This document shows positions 8,326-14,405 of a stretch of 21,717 bases of DNA, piece by piece; the first letter of the stretch is position 1; every line of letters starts with the position of its first letter. Source of the stretch: JAZKFT01 sp043760535 (lineage in GTDB: Bacteria > Bacteroidota > Bacteroidia > Chitinophagales > Chitinophagaceae); NCBI GenBank assembly GCA_043760535.1, contig JAYUOV010000355.1:1-21717 (forward strand). The letters run 5' to 3'. Below the pieces are notes generated by a model. That model saw only the letters and a program-made list of their open reading frames with translations. It was not told the origin of the DNA and did no database searches. Position numbers and translations under genes: made by a program.

Positions 8326-8353
8326 CTTCCCCAAGGCTAGAGCCTTGGGGAAG
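8326..8353. repeat. REP-like perfect palindrome with CCCAAGGCT core
   Basis: CTTCCCCAAGGCT (8326-8338) pairs perfectly with AGCCTTGGGGAAG (8341-8353) around a two-base loop. There is no T-run on either side, so it is not a standard terminator. The same CCCAAGGCT/AGCCTTGGG core recurs twice near 15820-15891, which marks it as a dispersed palindromic repeat. It lies in the 186-base gap between aroE and the pentapeptide-repeat gene. Confidence 0.8.
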
Positions 8354-8409
8354 GATAGCAGTGCAATAAATAGCGCCTCATTTGCTTTATTTATTTTGAG
8401 AAAATTATT

Positions 8410-8982
8410 ATGCAAAAAATATACTTTGAAGAACTACAGTTTGATGGAAACGATTTTACCAAAGCAGCTTTGGCGGCAGGTGAATATGAAAATTGCGGGT
8501 TTATCAATTGTAATTTTTCCAATACCATTTTATTCGGTGTAGATTTTTCTGAATGTAATTTCGAAGGCTGTAATCTTAGTTCGGCCATATTTTCCAACAC
8601 ATCTTTTAAAGATGCCCGGTTTAAAGATTGTAAACTTTTGGGGCTTCGGTTTGAGAACTGCAACCAGTTTATTTTTAATGTGGGGTTCGAAAACTGTAAC
8701 CTGCACCTTTCTTCTTTTTACAAAATGAAGCTCAAAAAAACAAACTTTGTAACCTGCAACCTGCATGAAGTGGATTTTACCGAAACCGATTTAACCAGTA
8801 CTGTTTTTGACAATTGCGACCTGCATGCAGCCATATTTGATGCTGCTGTTTTAGAAAAAGCCGACCTCCGTACAGCCTTCAACTACACCATTAACCCAGA
8901 AAATAACCGGATAAAAAAAGCAAGATTTTCTAAAGAGGGAGTTTCAGGGCTTTTAACCAAGTACGATATTGATGTGTCGTAA
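8410..8982 (+). CDS. Pentapeptide-repeat protein, Qnr/McbG-like
   Basis: This 190-residue protein is built almost entirely of pentapeptide repeats, with a Phe or Leu at the central position of each five. Examples are F-I-N-C-N-F-S-N-T, V-D-F-S-E-C-N-F-E-G-C-N-L, A-R-F-K-D-C-K-L and A-D-L-R-T-A-F-N. Such chains form a right-handed square beta-helix that can mimic DNA; Qnr and MfpA members bind and protect DNA gyrase. There are many Cys at repeat positions. The tail (N-P-E-N-N-R-I-K-K-A-R-F-S and Y-D-I-D-V-S) resembles the C-terminal end of chromosomal Qnr-like proteins. No signal peptide or membrane helix is seen, so it is cytoplasmic. Whether it protects gyrase is an inference from family resemblance. 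The ATG at 8410 is preceded by AT-rich sequence and a REP-like palindrome. Confidence 0.85.
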   Translation: MQKIYFEELQFDGNDFTKAALAAGEYENCGFINCNFSNTILFGVDFSECNFEGCNLSSAIFSNTSFKDARFKDCKLLGLRFENCNQFIFNVGFENCNLHLSSFYKMKLKKTNFVTCNLHEVDFTETDLTSTVFDNCDLHAAIFDAAVLEKADLRTAFNYTINPENNRIKKARFSKEGVSGLLTKYDIDVS

Positions 8983-9010
8983 TGCGTCGAGTTAGCATTT
9001 ACAATTGAAA

Positions 9011-9040
9011 GGCTGTTAACCTATACAGCCACCATTTTTT
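9011..9040. terminator. Short terminator hairpin between convergent genes
   Basis: GGCTGT (9011-9016) pairs with ACAGCC (9025-9030) over an 8-base loop, with six T's at 9035-9040 on the plus strand and TTTC on the minus strand. It lies between the pentapeptide-repeat gene and the thioesterase gene and overlaps the last codons of the latter. The stem is short, so this is tentative. Confidence 0.4.
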
Positions 9041-9455
9041 CCAAAGCTTCCTGTGGTATGGCTACTTTCTTTTTTAAAGCATAATCAAAACAAATCATTC
9101 CTGTTTTTGCTCTTCCAGCCAATACTTCCTGTCCTTTTTTTTCTACTATTATTTTGTAAAAAATATCAAAACCCAATTTATCAAAACCATTGGCTGTAAC
9201 GTAGATGGTTACTGCGTCGCCGTATAAAATCTCCTGTTTAAATTCAATAGCCACATCGGCCATTATAAGCCCGGCGCCGGCAAAGTGTAATTCTGTATAG
9301 CCGTATTGCTTAAAAAATTGCAGCCGTGCTTCGTGTATCAGCGATAGAAATGTATCGTTGCCTACATGATTGCCATAATTAATATCGGTAATACGAATAG
9401 GAATGGTGGCGGAAAATGAAAAGTTTTCGGGTAGTACTATTTTTATGCGTTCCAT
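9021..9455 (-). CDS. Acyl-CoA thioesterase, hotdog fold (4HBT family)
   Basis: This 144-residue protein has the single-domain hotdog thioesterase length. The active-site region reads R-I-T-D-I-N-Y-G-N-H-V-G-N-D-T-F (residues 21-36), the 4-hydroxybenzoyl-CoA thioesterase-type motif R-x-x-D-x-x-x-x-G-H-V-x-N with D24 as likely catalytic Asp. The later strand pattern (V-A-I-E-F-K-Q-E-I-L-Y-G-D-A-V-T) also fits YbgC/FadM-like enzymes. It would hydrolyse acyl-CoA or acyl-ACP in the cytoplasm; chain-length preference cannot be read. It is the last gene of a minus-strand run, 24 bases after the anti-sigma-like gene. Co-transcription with a sigma-factor pair may be coincidental. Confidence 0.85.
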   Translation of the reverse strand: MERIKIVLPENFSFSATIPIRITDINYGNHVGNDTFLSLIHEARLQFFKQYGYTELHFAGAGLIMADVAIEFKQEILYGDAVTIYVTANGFDKLGFDIFYKIIVEKKGQEVLAGRAKTGMICFDYALKKKVAIPQEALEKMVAV

Positions 9456-9479
9456 AAAGCGATGATTGAAAGGGCTGGC

Positions 9480-10271
9480 TTAATGATTTTTTTCCAAAAA
9501 CCTAATAAGCTCTATTGGGTCGGCAAAGTTGATAGTTGCTGCACTGCCAGCTAATGGACTTATGACAGCTTCCCATTGAGCCAATTTTTGTTTCCACATC
9601 TGCTCTTTGGCCGATTCTGGTTTTTTATTGTCGCTGGTATTCTCCCCATTTAAATCGTGTAGAAATTCAACTAGCTGGCTAAGTTTGGGCGAAACTTTAA
9701 CCGTATTGCCATTGGGGCCTACTGCCTTTATAAATGCTGTGGTAGCTTCAGGAAAAGTAATGATAACATCTGTACTATTTTTACCAGCTTTGGTTACCAT
9801 ATTGGTATCGGTTAACACAGTATCTACAATAGCCGTAATGTTAGATGACATTACTCTTGCATCTTTTCGGCCTTTTAATAATGGCGTAACTAAAAAAATT
9901 ACTCCTATACTGGCGGCAGCAGCGGCAGCAAACCAAAGGCTTCTTGCCACCCTCTTTGCCGGTGATATTGTTTTAATAACAAACCCATCTAAAGCCTTTT
10001 GAATATTGTTCCAAACTTTTATTGGTGGATTTATTTCCCGACGCCGCATTTCTTCTGCTACAGTAAATTCGAAATAGGCAGGCGCTTGGGTTAGATATGT
10101 ATCTATTTTGCTCCAAACCTGCGTTGGTGGTGTTTGTTCCCAATCAGAAAGCTTACATAACAATATCTTACTTTTCGTTTCATTTAGGCTATCCTCTATG
10201 CAACTCCATACCTGTGGCGGAGGCGCTACTTCCGTAGGTAAAAAATGATATAGTGAACCTTTATCCGGCAT
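9480..10271 (-). CDS. Probable membrane anti-sigma factor with triple PPxxVW motif
   Basis: This 263-residue protein is likely the anti-sigma partner of the upstream ECF sigma factor. Its ATG (10271-10269) overlaps the sigma TAA by one base (TAATG), pointing to translational coupling. A single membrane helix lies at about residues 112-133 (F-A-A-A-A-A-A-S-I-G-V-I-F-L-V). About 110 residues would face the cytoplasm and 130 the periplasm. The cytoplasmic part carries three spaced copies of one motif: P-P-P-Q-V-W-S-C-I (W22), P-P-T-Q-V-W-S-K-I (W53) and P-P-I-K-V-W-N-N-I (W87), 31 and 34 residues apart. I see no classical zinc-binding ZAS motif (H-x3-C-x2-C). The function rests on gene order and topology, because the sequence matches no family I can name. 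Confidence 0.65.
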   Translation of the reverse strand: MPDKGSLYHFLPTEVAPPPQVWSCIEDSLNETKSKILLCKLSDWEQTPPTQVWSKIDTYLTQAPAYFEFTVAEEMRRREINPPIKVWNNIQKALDGFVIKTISPAKRVARSLWFAAAAAASIGVIFLVTPLLKGRKDARVMSSNITAIVDTVLTDTNMVTKAGKNSTDVIITFPEATTAFIKAVGPNGNTVKVSPKLSQLVEFLHDLNGENTSDNKKPESAKEQMWKQKLAQWEAVISPLAGSAATINFADPIELIRFLEKNH

Positions 10272-10825
10272 TAATTTTTATTAAAAAGGTCTATTTTCTT
10301 TTGTAAAATTCGTTTAGCCCTAGCTAGTTGCGATTTGCTGGTACCTTCATTAATACCCAGCATTTCGCCTATTTCCTTATGGCTGTATCCCTCCACTAAA
10401 TAAAGATTTACCACCGTTCTGTAACCTTCGGGCAGTGATCCTATAATATTAATCAGATCCTGCATAGCTATGCGATCGTAGCCGGTAAGGCCTTTATCGG
10501 TTTCAATAATATTATCCAACTCATTTATTACAGGCTTAGGTTTTCTCCGAAGGTGCTCTATACAGGTATAAACCACCACCCTTCTTATCCATCCTTCAAA
10601 CGAACCTTCGGATCTGAAAGAAGCGAGATTTTTGAAAACTTTTATAAAGCTTTCTTGCAATAAATCTTGTGCATCATCGGTATTGCCGCCGGTATATCTT
10701 AGGCAAACAGCATACATTTTACCCGAAAACCGGTGGTACAACTGTTCCTGTGCTCTTCTGTTTCCGGCGATGCTTTCTTGAATCAAGACGACCTCTTCTT
10801 GTATATGGTTGCTTTCTATTGTCAA
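10271..10825 (-). CDS. ECF-type RNA polymerase sigma factor
   Basis: This is a 184-residue sigma-70 family (ECF) factor. Region 2 spans about residues 15-85: Q-L-Y-H-R-F-S-G-K-M-Y, then D-D-A-Q-D-L-L-Q-E-S-F-I-K-V-F for core binding and F-E-G-W-I-R-R-V-V for -10 recognition. Region 4 spans about 125-175: L-P-E-G-Y-R-T-V-V-N-L-Y and the helix-turn-helix Y-S-H-K-E-I-G-E-M-L-G-I-N-E-G-T-S-K-S-Q-L. The frame has no early in-frame ATG; TTG at 10825 is the best start, giving normal ECF length. It begins 29 bases after rdgB and overlaps the downstream anti-sigma-like gene. A sigma/anti-sigma switch responding to an envelope signal is the usual role for such pairs. Its regulon cannot be read from this window. 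Confidence 0.9.
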   Translation of the reverse strand: MTIESNHIQEEVVLIQESIAGNRRAQEQLYHRFSGKMYAVCLRYTGGNTDDAQDLLQESFIKVFKNLASFRSEGSFEGWIRRVVVYTCIEHLRRKPKPVINELDNIIETDKGLTGYDRIAMQDLINIIGSLPEGYRTVVNLYLVEGYSHKEIGEMLGINEGTSKSQLARAKRILQKKIDLFNKN

Positions 10826-10854
10826 TCTGTGTGGTTTTAAGTACTGTAGCGGCT

Positions 10855-11433
10855 TTAATTGTTTTTTAAAAATAATAATAACTTTTCAACCGCCTTTTTT
10901 CGGTGGCTAAAAAGGTTTTTCTGCCACATATCCATTTCGGCAAAAGTTAAGTTAGTTTCTTTCGGAACGAACACAGCGTCGTAGCCAAAACCATTAGAAC
11001 CTCTTTTATCCTTAATAATAGTACCCTCGCAAATACCTTCAAAAAAATATTCTTGCCCATTTTGTATCAGCGAAATAATGGTTCTGAAACAGGCATTTCT
11101 ATTTTTATGGCCATGCAGGTTTGCCAAAAGCTTATCTATATTGTCATTAAAATTCCTGCCTTCGCCTGCATAACGGGCACTTTTCACGCCGGGCTCACCA
11201 TTCAATGCTTCTACCTCCAGGCCGGTATCTTCGCTAAAACAATCCTGCCCCGTCATTTTGTAAATCACTGTTGATTTTTCGGTAGCGTTGGCTTCGAGTG
11301 TATTGTGTGGTTCTGGTATATCAATATCTATTCCAGCTTCTTTCAGTGTAATAATTTCGAACAAATCGCCTGTTGCATTTCTTATTTCGGCCACTTTATT
11401 GGCGTTATTGGTTGCAAAAACAAGTATAGACAT
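10855..11433 (-). CDS. rdgB: Non-canonical purine NTP pyrophosphatase (RdgB/HAM1)
   Basis: This 192-residue enzyme hydrolyses dITP, ITP and XTP to the monophosphate and pyrophosphate, keeping deaminated purines out of DNA and RNA. Family motifs are F-A-T-N-N-A-N-K-V-A-E-I (residues 6-17, nucleotide and phosphate binding), S-E-D-T-G-L-E-V with catalytic D69, P-G-V-K-S-A-R-Y-A-G, G-F-G-Y-D-A-V-F and a C-terminal S-H-R. The usual E-M-S-x-x-x-K-N is here E-M-D-M-W-Q-K-N, a minor variation. Length is typical. It is the first gene of the minus-strand run rdgB > sigma > anti-sigma > thioesterase, with small gaps or overlaps throughout. It is divergent from the T9SS mini-protein across a 289-base spacer. 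Confidence 0.94.
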   Translation of the reverse strand: MSILVFATNNANKVAEIRNATGDLFEIITLKEAGIDIDIPEPHNTLEANATEKSTVIYKMTGQDCFSEDTGLEVEALNGEPGVKSARYAGEGRNFNDNIDKLLANLHGHKNRNACFRTIISLIQNGQEYFFEGICEGTIIKDKRGSNGFGYDAVFVPKETNLTFAEMDMWQKNLFSHRKKAVEKLLLFLKNN

Positions 11434-11638
11434 AGTGAATTATTTGTAATTTATGCAGAATGATTTGCGATTTCGTGTTAGCGTTTGAAGTTTAAAAAAA
11501 TAGTAATCAGGCATAGATATTTGCACCAAGCATACTAATAGCGTAAGGTAAATACTTATAAGTAATGATAGTTCTTGCGAACCATCAACCCATAAACCAT
11601 CCACTTTAACAATCTAAACCTTACGTTAAAAAAAATAG

Positions 11639-11665
11639 TTGTGTAACTATGGTCACTTATTTTTG
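11639..11665 (+). promoter_or_regulatory. Candidate promoter for the T9SS mini-protein gene
   Basis: TATTTTTG (11658-11665) fits the Bacteroidota -7 consensus TAnnTTTG. TTG at 11639-11641 lies 16 bases upstream, slightly closer than the usual -33 spacing. Transcription would start about 50 bases before the proposed TTG start codon. The remainder of this 289-base spacer shows only faint 7-bp periodicity (ATTTGCG ATTTCGT at 11463-11476). Confidence 0.4.
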
Positions 11666-11722
11666 TCACACTTGTTTTAAAGCCGGATTGATTACCCTAA
11701 ATTGCATAATAAGATTATTGTA

Positions 11723-12058
11723 TTGAAAAATCTGTTTACCATATTTATATTTTGCCTTTTTACCACTTGTGCCTTTGCGCAAAAGGGATGGGGACAGGGT
11801 GGAACAGAATTTAAAGTGGTAAAATTTTACCCCAACCCTGCCACTTCATTTATCACGTTTGATATACAACGACCTATAGAAAAGGGTTTTGTTATTCAGA
11901 TTTACAACTGCCTTGGCCGCCAAGTTATTTCGGTAGTCGTTAGTTCTAGCAAAGTAACCGTTCCGCTTGAAAATATTTTTCGTGGTCTCTATATTTTTCA
12001 GTTAAGAGACAAAAGTGGGGCTATTATTGAGGGCGGTAAGTTTCAGGTAAATAAATAA
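11723..12058 (+). CDS. T9SS C-terminal sorting domain mini-protein
   Basis: This predicted 111-residue protein is only a signal peptide plus a type IX secretion sorting domain. The signal peptide is MKNLFTIFIFCLFTTCAFA, with cleavage before QKGW. About ten linker residues follow, then a type A sorting domain from F-Y-P-N-P-A-T-S (about residue 34) through I-Q-I-Y-N-C-L-G-R-Q-V to G-L-Y-I-F-Q-L-R-D and the end K-F-Q-V-N-K. Such domains normally sit behind large secreted enzymes or adhesins and direct export through the outer membrane and surface attachment. Here no passenger is present. There is no in-frame ATG. TTG at 11723 gives a textbook signal peptide, and TTG at 11702 would add seven residues. 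A strong terminator follows. It could be a processed surface peptide, a T9SS competitor or the remnant of a longer gene. Confidence 0.75.
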   Translation: MKNLFTIFIFCLFTTCAFAQKGWGQGGTEFKVVKFYPNPATSFITFDIQRPIEKGFVIQIYNCLGRQVISVVVSSSKVTVPLENIFRGLYIFQLRDKSGAIIEGGKFQVNK

Positions 12059-12070
12059 GAGGAAGATATT

Positions 12071-12117
12071 AATAAGAGAGGGCCACCAACATTGGTTTCC
12101 CTCTCTTATTATTTTTT
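12071..12117 (+). terminator. Rho-independent terminator of the T9SS mini-protein gene
   Basis: AATAAGAGAGGG (12071-12082) pairs perfectly with CCCTCTCTTATT (12099-12110). ACCAA/TTGGT adds pairing inside the loop, and the hairpin is followed by ATTTTTT. It starts 12 bases after the stop codon. On the other strand it could also help end the peroxiredoxin transcript. Confidence 0.85.
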
Positions 12118-12152
12118 GGATATTGGTATTGAGAACTGCTGAAATAAAAATT

Positions 12153-12623
12153 TTACCCCAATGCATCCAATGCCGCATTAATCGCTTCAAAGTTGGGCAT
12201 ATCGCCGGGGGTGGCGGTTTCTTCGCTGTAAGCAATTACGCCTTCTTTATCTATTACAAAAGAGGCACGTTTACTTACGCCCTTCATGCCAAATGCAAAG
12301 GTTTCTATTAATGCATCGTAGGCAGTAGTTACCTCCTTATTAAAATCGCTGAGCAGGGTAAAATTATAGCCTTGTTCTTCCTTAAATTTTGCCAGCGTAA
12401 AAACAGAGTCAACAGAAATGGCCAACACTTCTGCACTTACATTACTGTACATACCAATATTATCACGTACGCTGCAAAGCTCGGCGGTACAAACGCCGGT
12501 AAAAGCCTGTGGAAAAAACAATAGCAAAACATTTTTGCCTTTGTAATCGCTTAGCGAAACTTCTTTTTTATCGCTACTAAAGAGTGTAAACTGTGGGGCT
12601 GCCTGCCCTGTGGAAATAGCCAT
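12153..12623 (-). CDS. Thiol peroxidase, BCP/PrxQ-type peroxiredoxin
   Basis: This 156-residue cytoplasmic peroxiredoxin reduces hydrogen peroxide and organic hydroperoxides. The active-site motif P-x3-T-x2-C is seen as P38-Q-A-F-T42-G-V-C45, with C45 the peroxidatic cysteine. A second Cys at C50 (C-T-A-E-L-C) sits where the resolving cysteine lies in E. coli BCP, so an intramolecular-disulfide mechanism is likely. The thioredoxin-fold flanks (A-P-Q-F-T-L at 9-14, and A-I-S-V-D-S after the active site) are in place. Length matches the family. It is divergent from the TPM-cluster terminator region and convergent with the T9SS mini-protein. Confidence 0.9.
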   Translation of the reverse strand: MAISTGQAAPQFTLFSSDKKEVSLSDYKGKNVLLLFFPQAFTGVCTAELCSVRDNIGMYSNVSAEVLAISVDSVFTLAKFKEEQGYNFTLLSDFNKEVTTAYDALIETFAFGMKGVSKRASFVIDKEGVIAYSEETATPGDMPNFEAINAALDALG

Positions 12624-12667
12624 ATTTGTTTTTTTAGTTGGTTAGTAGTATCCCGAATTATATAAGG

Positions 12668-12695
12668 CAAATATCTGTATAAGAAAGCAGAACAA
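12668..12695 (-). promoter_or_regulatory. Candidate promoter for the peroxiredoxin gene
   Basis: On the minus strand, GATATTTG (12675-12668) matches TAnnTTTG at all but the first base. TTG (12695-12693) lies 17 bases upstream as a -33 element. The predicted leader is about 40 bases. This is a consensus match with one mismatch. Confidence 0.4.
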
Positions 12696-12739
12696 CAGGT
12701 TTGTTAAACAGTTCACCCATAAAAATAACATCTGCAAAT

Positions 12740-12773
12740 AAAAAAAGGCTGCTTCGTTTAATAGAGGCAGCCT
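12740..12773 (-). terminator. Rho-independent terminator of the LemA/TPM cluster
   Basis: Read on the minus strand, AGGCTGCCTC pairs with GAAGCAGCCT (one G-U pair) around an 8-base loop and runs into seven T's. It lies 25 bases downstream of the PLDc_N-like gene stop, in the expected place for the end of the minus-strand cluster. Confidence 0.85.
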
Positions 12774-12797
12774 GTTTTGCTATCATCAATAAAAAGT

Positions 12798-12983
12798 TTA
12801 CAAGCTACTTTGTCTTCTGCCAAAAAGATAATAGCGAAGCATCCCAATAAAAGGTGCCACCACAATCAATGTAGTCCACAATAGTTTGGTATTGTCTTCT
12901 ACATCAGTCCGCTGCCAAAGATTGATAACAGTAATAATTGCAGCGGCTAAAAATAAGAGGGCAATAAGAAAAAGGAATTGCAT
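12798..12983 (-). CDS. PLDc_N-domain small membrane protein
   Basis: This 61-residue protein has two membrane helices: about residues 2-22 (F-L-F-L-I-A-L-L-F-L-A-A-A-I-I) and 33-52 (L-L-W-T-T-L-I-V-V-A-P-F-I-G). The L-W-x-x-L-I-V-x-x-P-F-I-G-x-L-x-Y-Y-L-F-G-R-R pattern is that of the phospholipase D/nuclease N-terminal (PLDc_N) domain, which also occurs alone in small proteins. No catalytic HKD domain is attached. The frame is open to an ATG at 13028, but MQFLFLIALL at 12983 is the better start. It is the last gene of the LemA/LemA/TPM/TPM cluster. Its role is unknown. Confidence 0.7.
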   Translation of the reverse strand: MQFLFLIALLFLAAAIITVINLWQRTDVEDNTKLLWTTLIVVAPFIGMLRYYLFGRRQSSL

Positions 12984-13028
12984 AGTTGTAATTTTAAAAG
13001 CGATAGACAAATGAATTGAAAGGTTCAA

Positions 13029-13796
13029 TTACCAGCTTCCACTGGATCCGCCGCCGCCAAAACTACCACCGCCGAAACCGCCAAAACCACCGCCACCACC
13101 GCTTCCGCCACCACCGCCACCGCCGCCACCAATTGGCAGCCACCATAATGGGCTGCTTACACCTCGGTATCCGCGGCGACTCATCATGCCGCCGCCACCA
13201 CCACTGCCACGGCCTGCACCAAATATGAAGATGATAAAAATGATAATGATCAGCAAGACCATCCAGCCCGGGGTTTTGCCGCTTTTTTTACCTCTTTTGC
13301 TATAGCCTTCGGGTGCTTTGTATGCACCCTGTGTGGCCTTTATTATAGATTCTACACCATTATCTATACCTTGGTAATAACTGCCGGCTTTAAAAGCTGG
13401 AACTATTTCATTGTCAATAATCGATTGGGTAACAGCATCGGGCAAAGTGCCTTCCAAACCATAACCGGGTGCAATACTGAGCTTTCTGTCGGTTTTGGCT
13501 ATTAATAAGAGTACGCCGTTATTTTCTTTATTACCAATTTTCCATTGGCGGCCAAGTTCAGTAGCATAATCAGTGGGATCTGTTCCATTAGTGCTGGCAA
13601 TAATGACCACCGTAACCTGATTACTTGTCTGATTATCGAATGCTACCAGTTTTTCTTCCAAAGTATTTATTTCGGAAGCTGAAAGTGTATTGGTAAAATC
13701 GTTTACCAGCCTTGGCGGGTTGGGCACTTTGGGAAAGTTTTGCCCAATGGCAAAAACAGTACAAAATAACAGGAGTATTGAAAGAAATTTTTTCAT
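13029..13796 (-). CDS. TPM-domain envelope protein with Gly-rich C-terminus
   Basis: This 255-residue exported membrane protein carries a TPM (TLP18.3/Psb32/MOLO-1) domain. The signal peptide is MKKFLSILLLFCTVFAIG, starting at 13796; an ATG five codons upstream (13811) is possible. The TPM domain spans about residues 30-150: P-R-L-V-N-D-F-T-N-T-L-S, then V-V-I-I-A-S-T, G-R-Q-W-K-I-G, N-N-G-V-L-L-L-I-A and I-A-P-G-Y-G-L-E-G-T-L-P-D. A membrane helix follows (M-V-L-L-I-I-I-I-F-I-I-F-I-F). The tail is almost pure Gly and Ser with Phe and ends G-S-W. Proteins of this layout are common beside lemA in bacteria. TPM domains have been reported as acid phosphatases in plants and as membrane-complex assembly factors; the bacterial role is unsettled. 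The Gly-rich tail is encoded by CCG/CCA-rich low-complexity DNA. Confidence 0.87.
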   Translation of the reverse strand: MKKFLSILLLFCTVFAIGQNFPKVPNPPRLVNDFTNTLSASEINTLEEKLVAFDNQTSNQVTVVIIASTNGTDPTDYATELGRQWKIGNKENNGVLLLIAKTDRKLSIAPGYGLEGTLPDAVTQSIIDNEIVPAFKAGSYYQGIDNGVESIIKATQGAYKAPEGYSKRGKKSGKTPGWMVLLIIIIFIIFIFGAGRGSGGGGGMMSRRGYRGVSSPLWWLPIGGGGGGGGGSGGGGGFGGFGGGSFGGGGSSGSW

Positions 13797-13841
13797 GTAA
13801 AATGTGTTCATGGCCTGAGGGTTTTTATAAGGCCGGGCAAA

Positions 13842-14309
13842 TTATTTTCCAAACACAATATCGTCGGGCAGTTCGTTACGGTCGTTCTCCTTATCAAAAG
13901 GAAAATAATGGTGTAATGCTTCACCAATATCGTTTACAGCAGCGATAATGCCCTGCGGTAAATGATCGGTTTTAAAATGCTGCATCATTTTCTTTACTTC
14001 TGCATTCCAGAATGCACTTGTAACCTTATTGTGGATGCCTTCATCTCCAAAAACGGCCATCTGCTTATCTTTTACCGCCACATAAACAAGCGTAGCGTTT
14101 TTCGATTCTGTCTGGTACATTTTGAGGTTAAAAAATATTTCGGCAGCACGGTCCACCGCATCCACAAAACGGCAACGGCTTTCTACAAAAACCCGCACCT
14201 CACCGCTTGTACGGCGTTCGGCATTACGAACGGCGGCTACAATGGCCTGTTCCTCCGCATCGCTAAAGATGTCTTTTGGTTTGGGTTTTAAAAAATCTAA
14301 TAAAGCCAT
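13842..14309 (-). CDS. Second TPM-domain protein, without signal peptide
   Basis: This 155-residue TPM-domain protein starts MALLDFLKPKPKDIFSDAEE. The domain occupies nearly all of it: I-V-A-A-V-R-N-A-E-R-R-T-S-G-E-V-R-V-F-V-E, then L-V-Y-V-A-V-K-D-K-Q-M-A-V-F-G-D-E-G-I-H. No signal peptide or transmembrane helix is seen, in contrast to its downstream neighbour. It is therefore probably cytoplasmic, or attached to the inner face of the membrane. It ends 45 bases before the start of the exported TPM protein and follows the two lemA genes on the same strand. A soluble plus an exported TPM protein in one cluster suggests they act on opposite faces of a LemA-containing membrane assembly, which is inference. 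Confidence 0.82.
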   Translation of the reverse strand: MALLDFLKPKPKDIFSDAEEQAIVAAVRNAERRTSGEVRVFVESRCRFVDAVDRAAEIFFNLKMYQTESKNATLVYVAVKDKQMAVFGDEGIHNKVTSAFWNAEVKKMMQHFKTDHLPQGIIAAVNDIGEALHHYFPFDKENDRNELPDDIVFGK

Positions 14310-14315
14310 TTTTTG

Positions 14316-14341
14316 ATTTGTGATTTATGATTTCGGATTTT
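14316..14341. repeat. Degenerate heptad tract (ATTTxxG)
   Basis: ATTTGTG, ATTTATG, ATTTCGG and a partial ATTTT follow one another with a 7-base period, directly upstream of the second TPM gene. A further loose repeat (ATTATCC/ATTAAAG/AATTATCC/GTTAAAA) lies between about 14371 and 14400. The whole 96-base gap between this gene and the lemA copy is repeat-like. Confidence 0.55.
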
Positions 14342-14405
14342 AGTGTAACGAACATTAAAACATATTCCATTATCCATTAAAGAATTATCCGTTAAAAGCG
14401 ATTTA

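Noticed and set aside
8326..8353. The palindrome considered as an aroE terminator
   Set aside because: There is no T-run after the stem on either strand and the same core recurs at another locus, so a REP-like repeat explains it better.
13016..13228. A plus-strand frame rich in His and Arg opposite the Gly-rich tail of the exported TPM protein
   Set aside because: It is the antisense reading of low-complexity Gly/Ser codons; the opposite strand has a signal peptide and a TPM domain.
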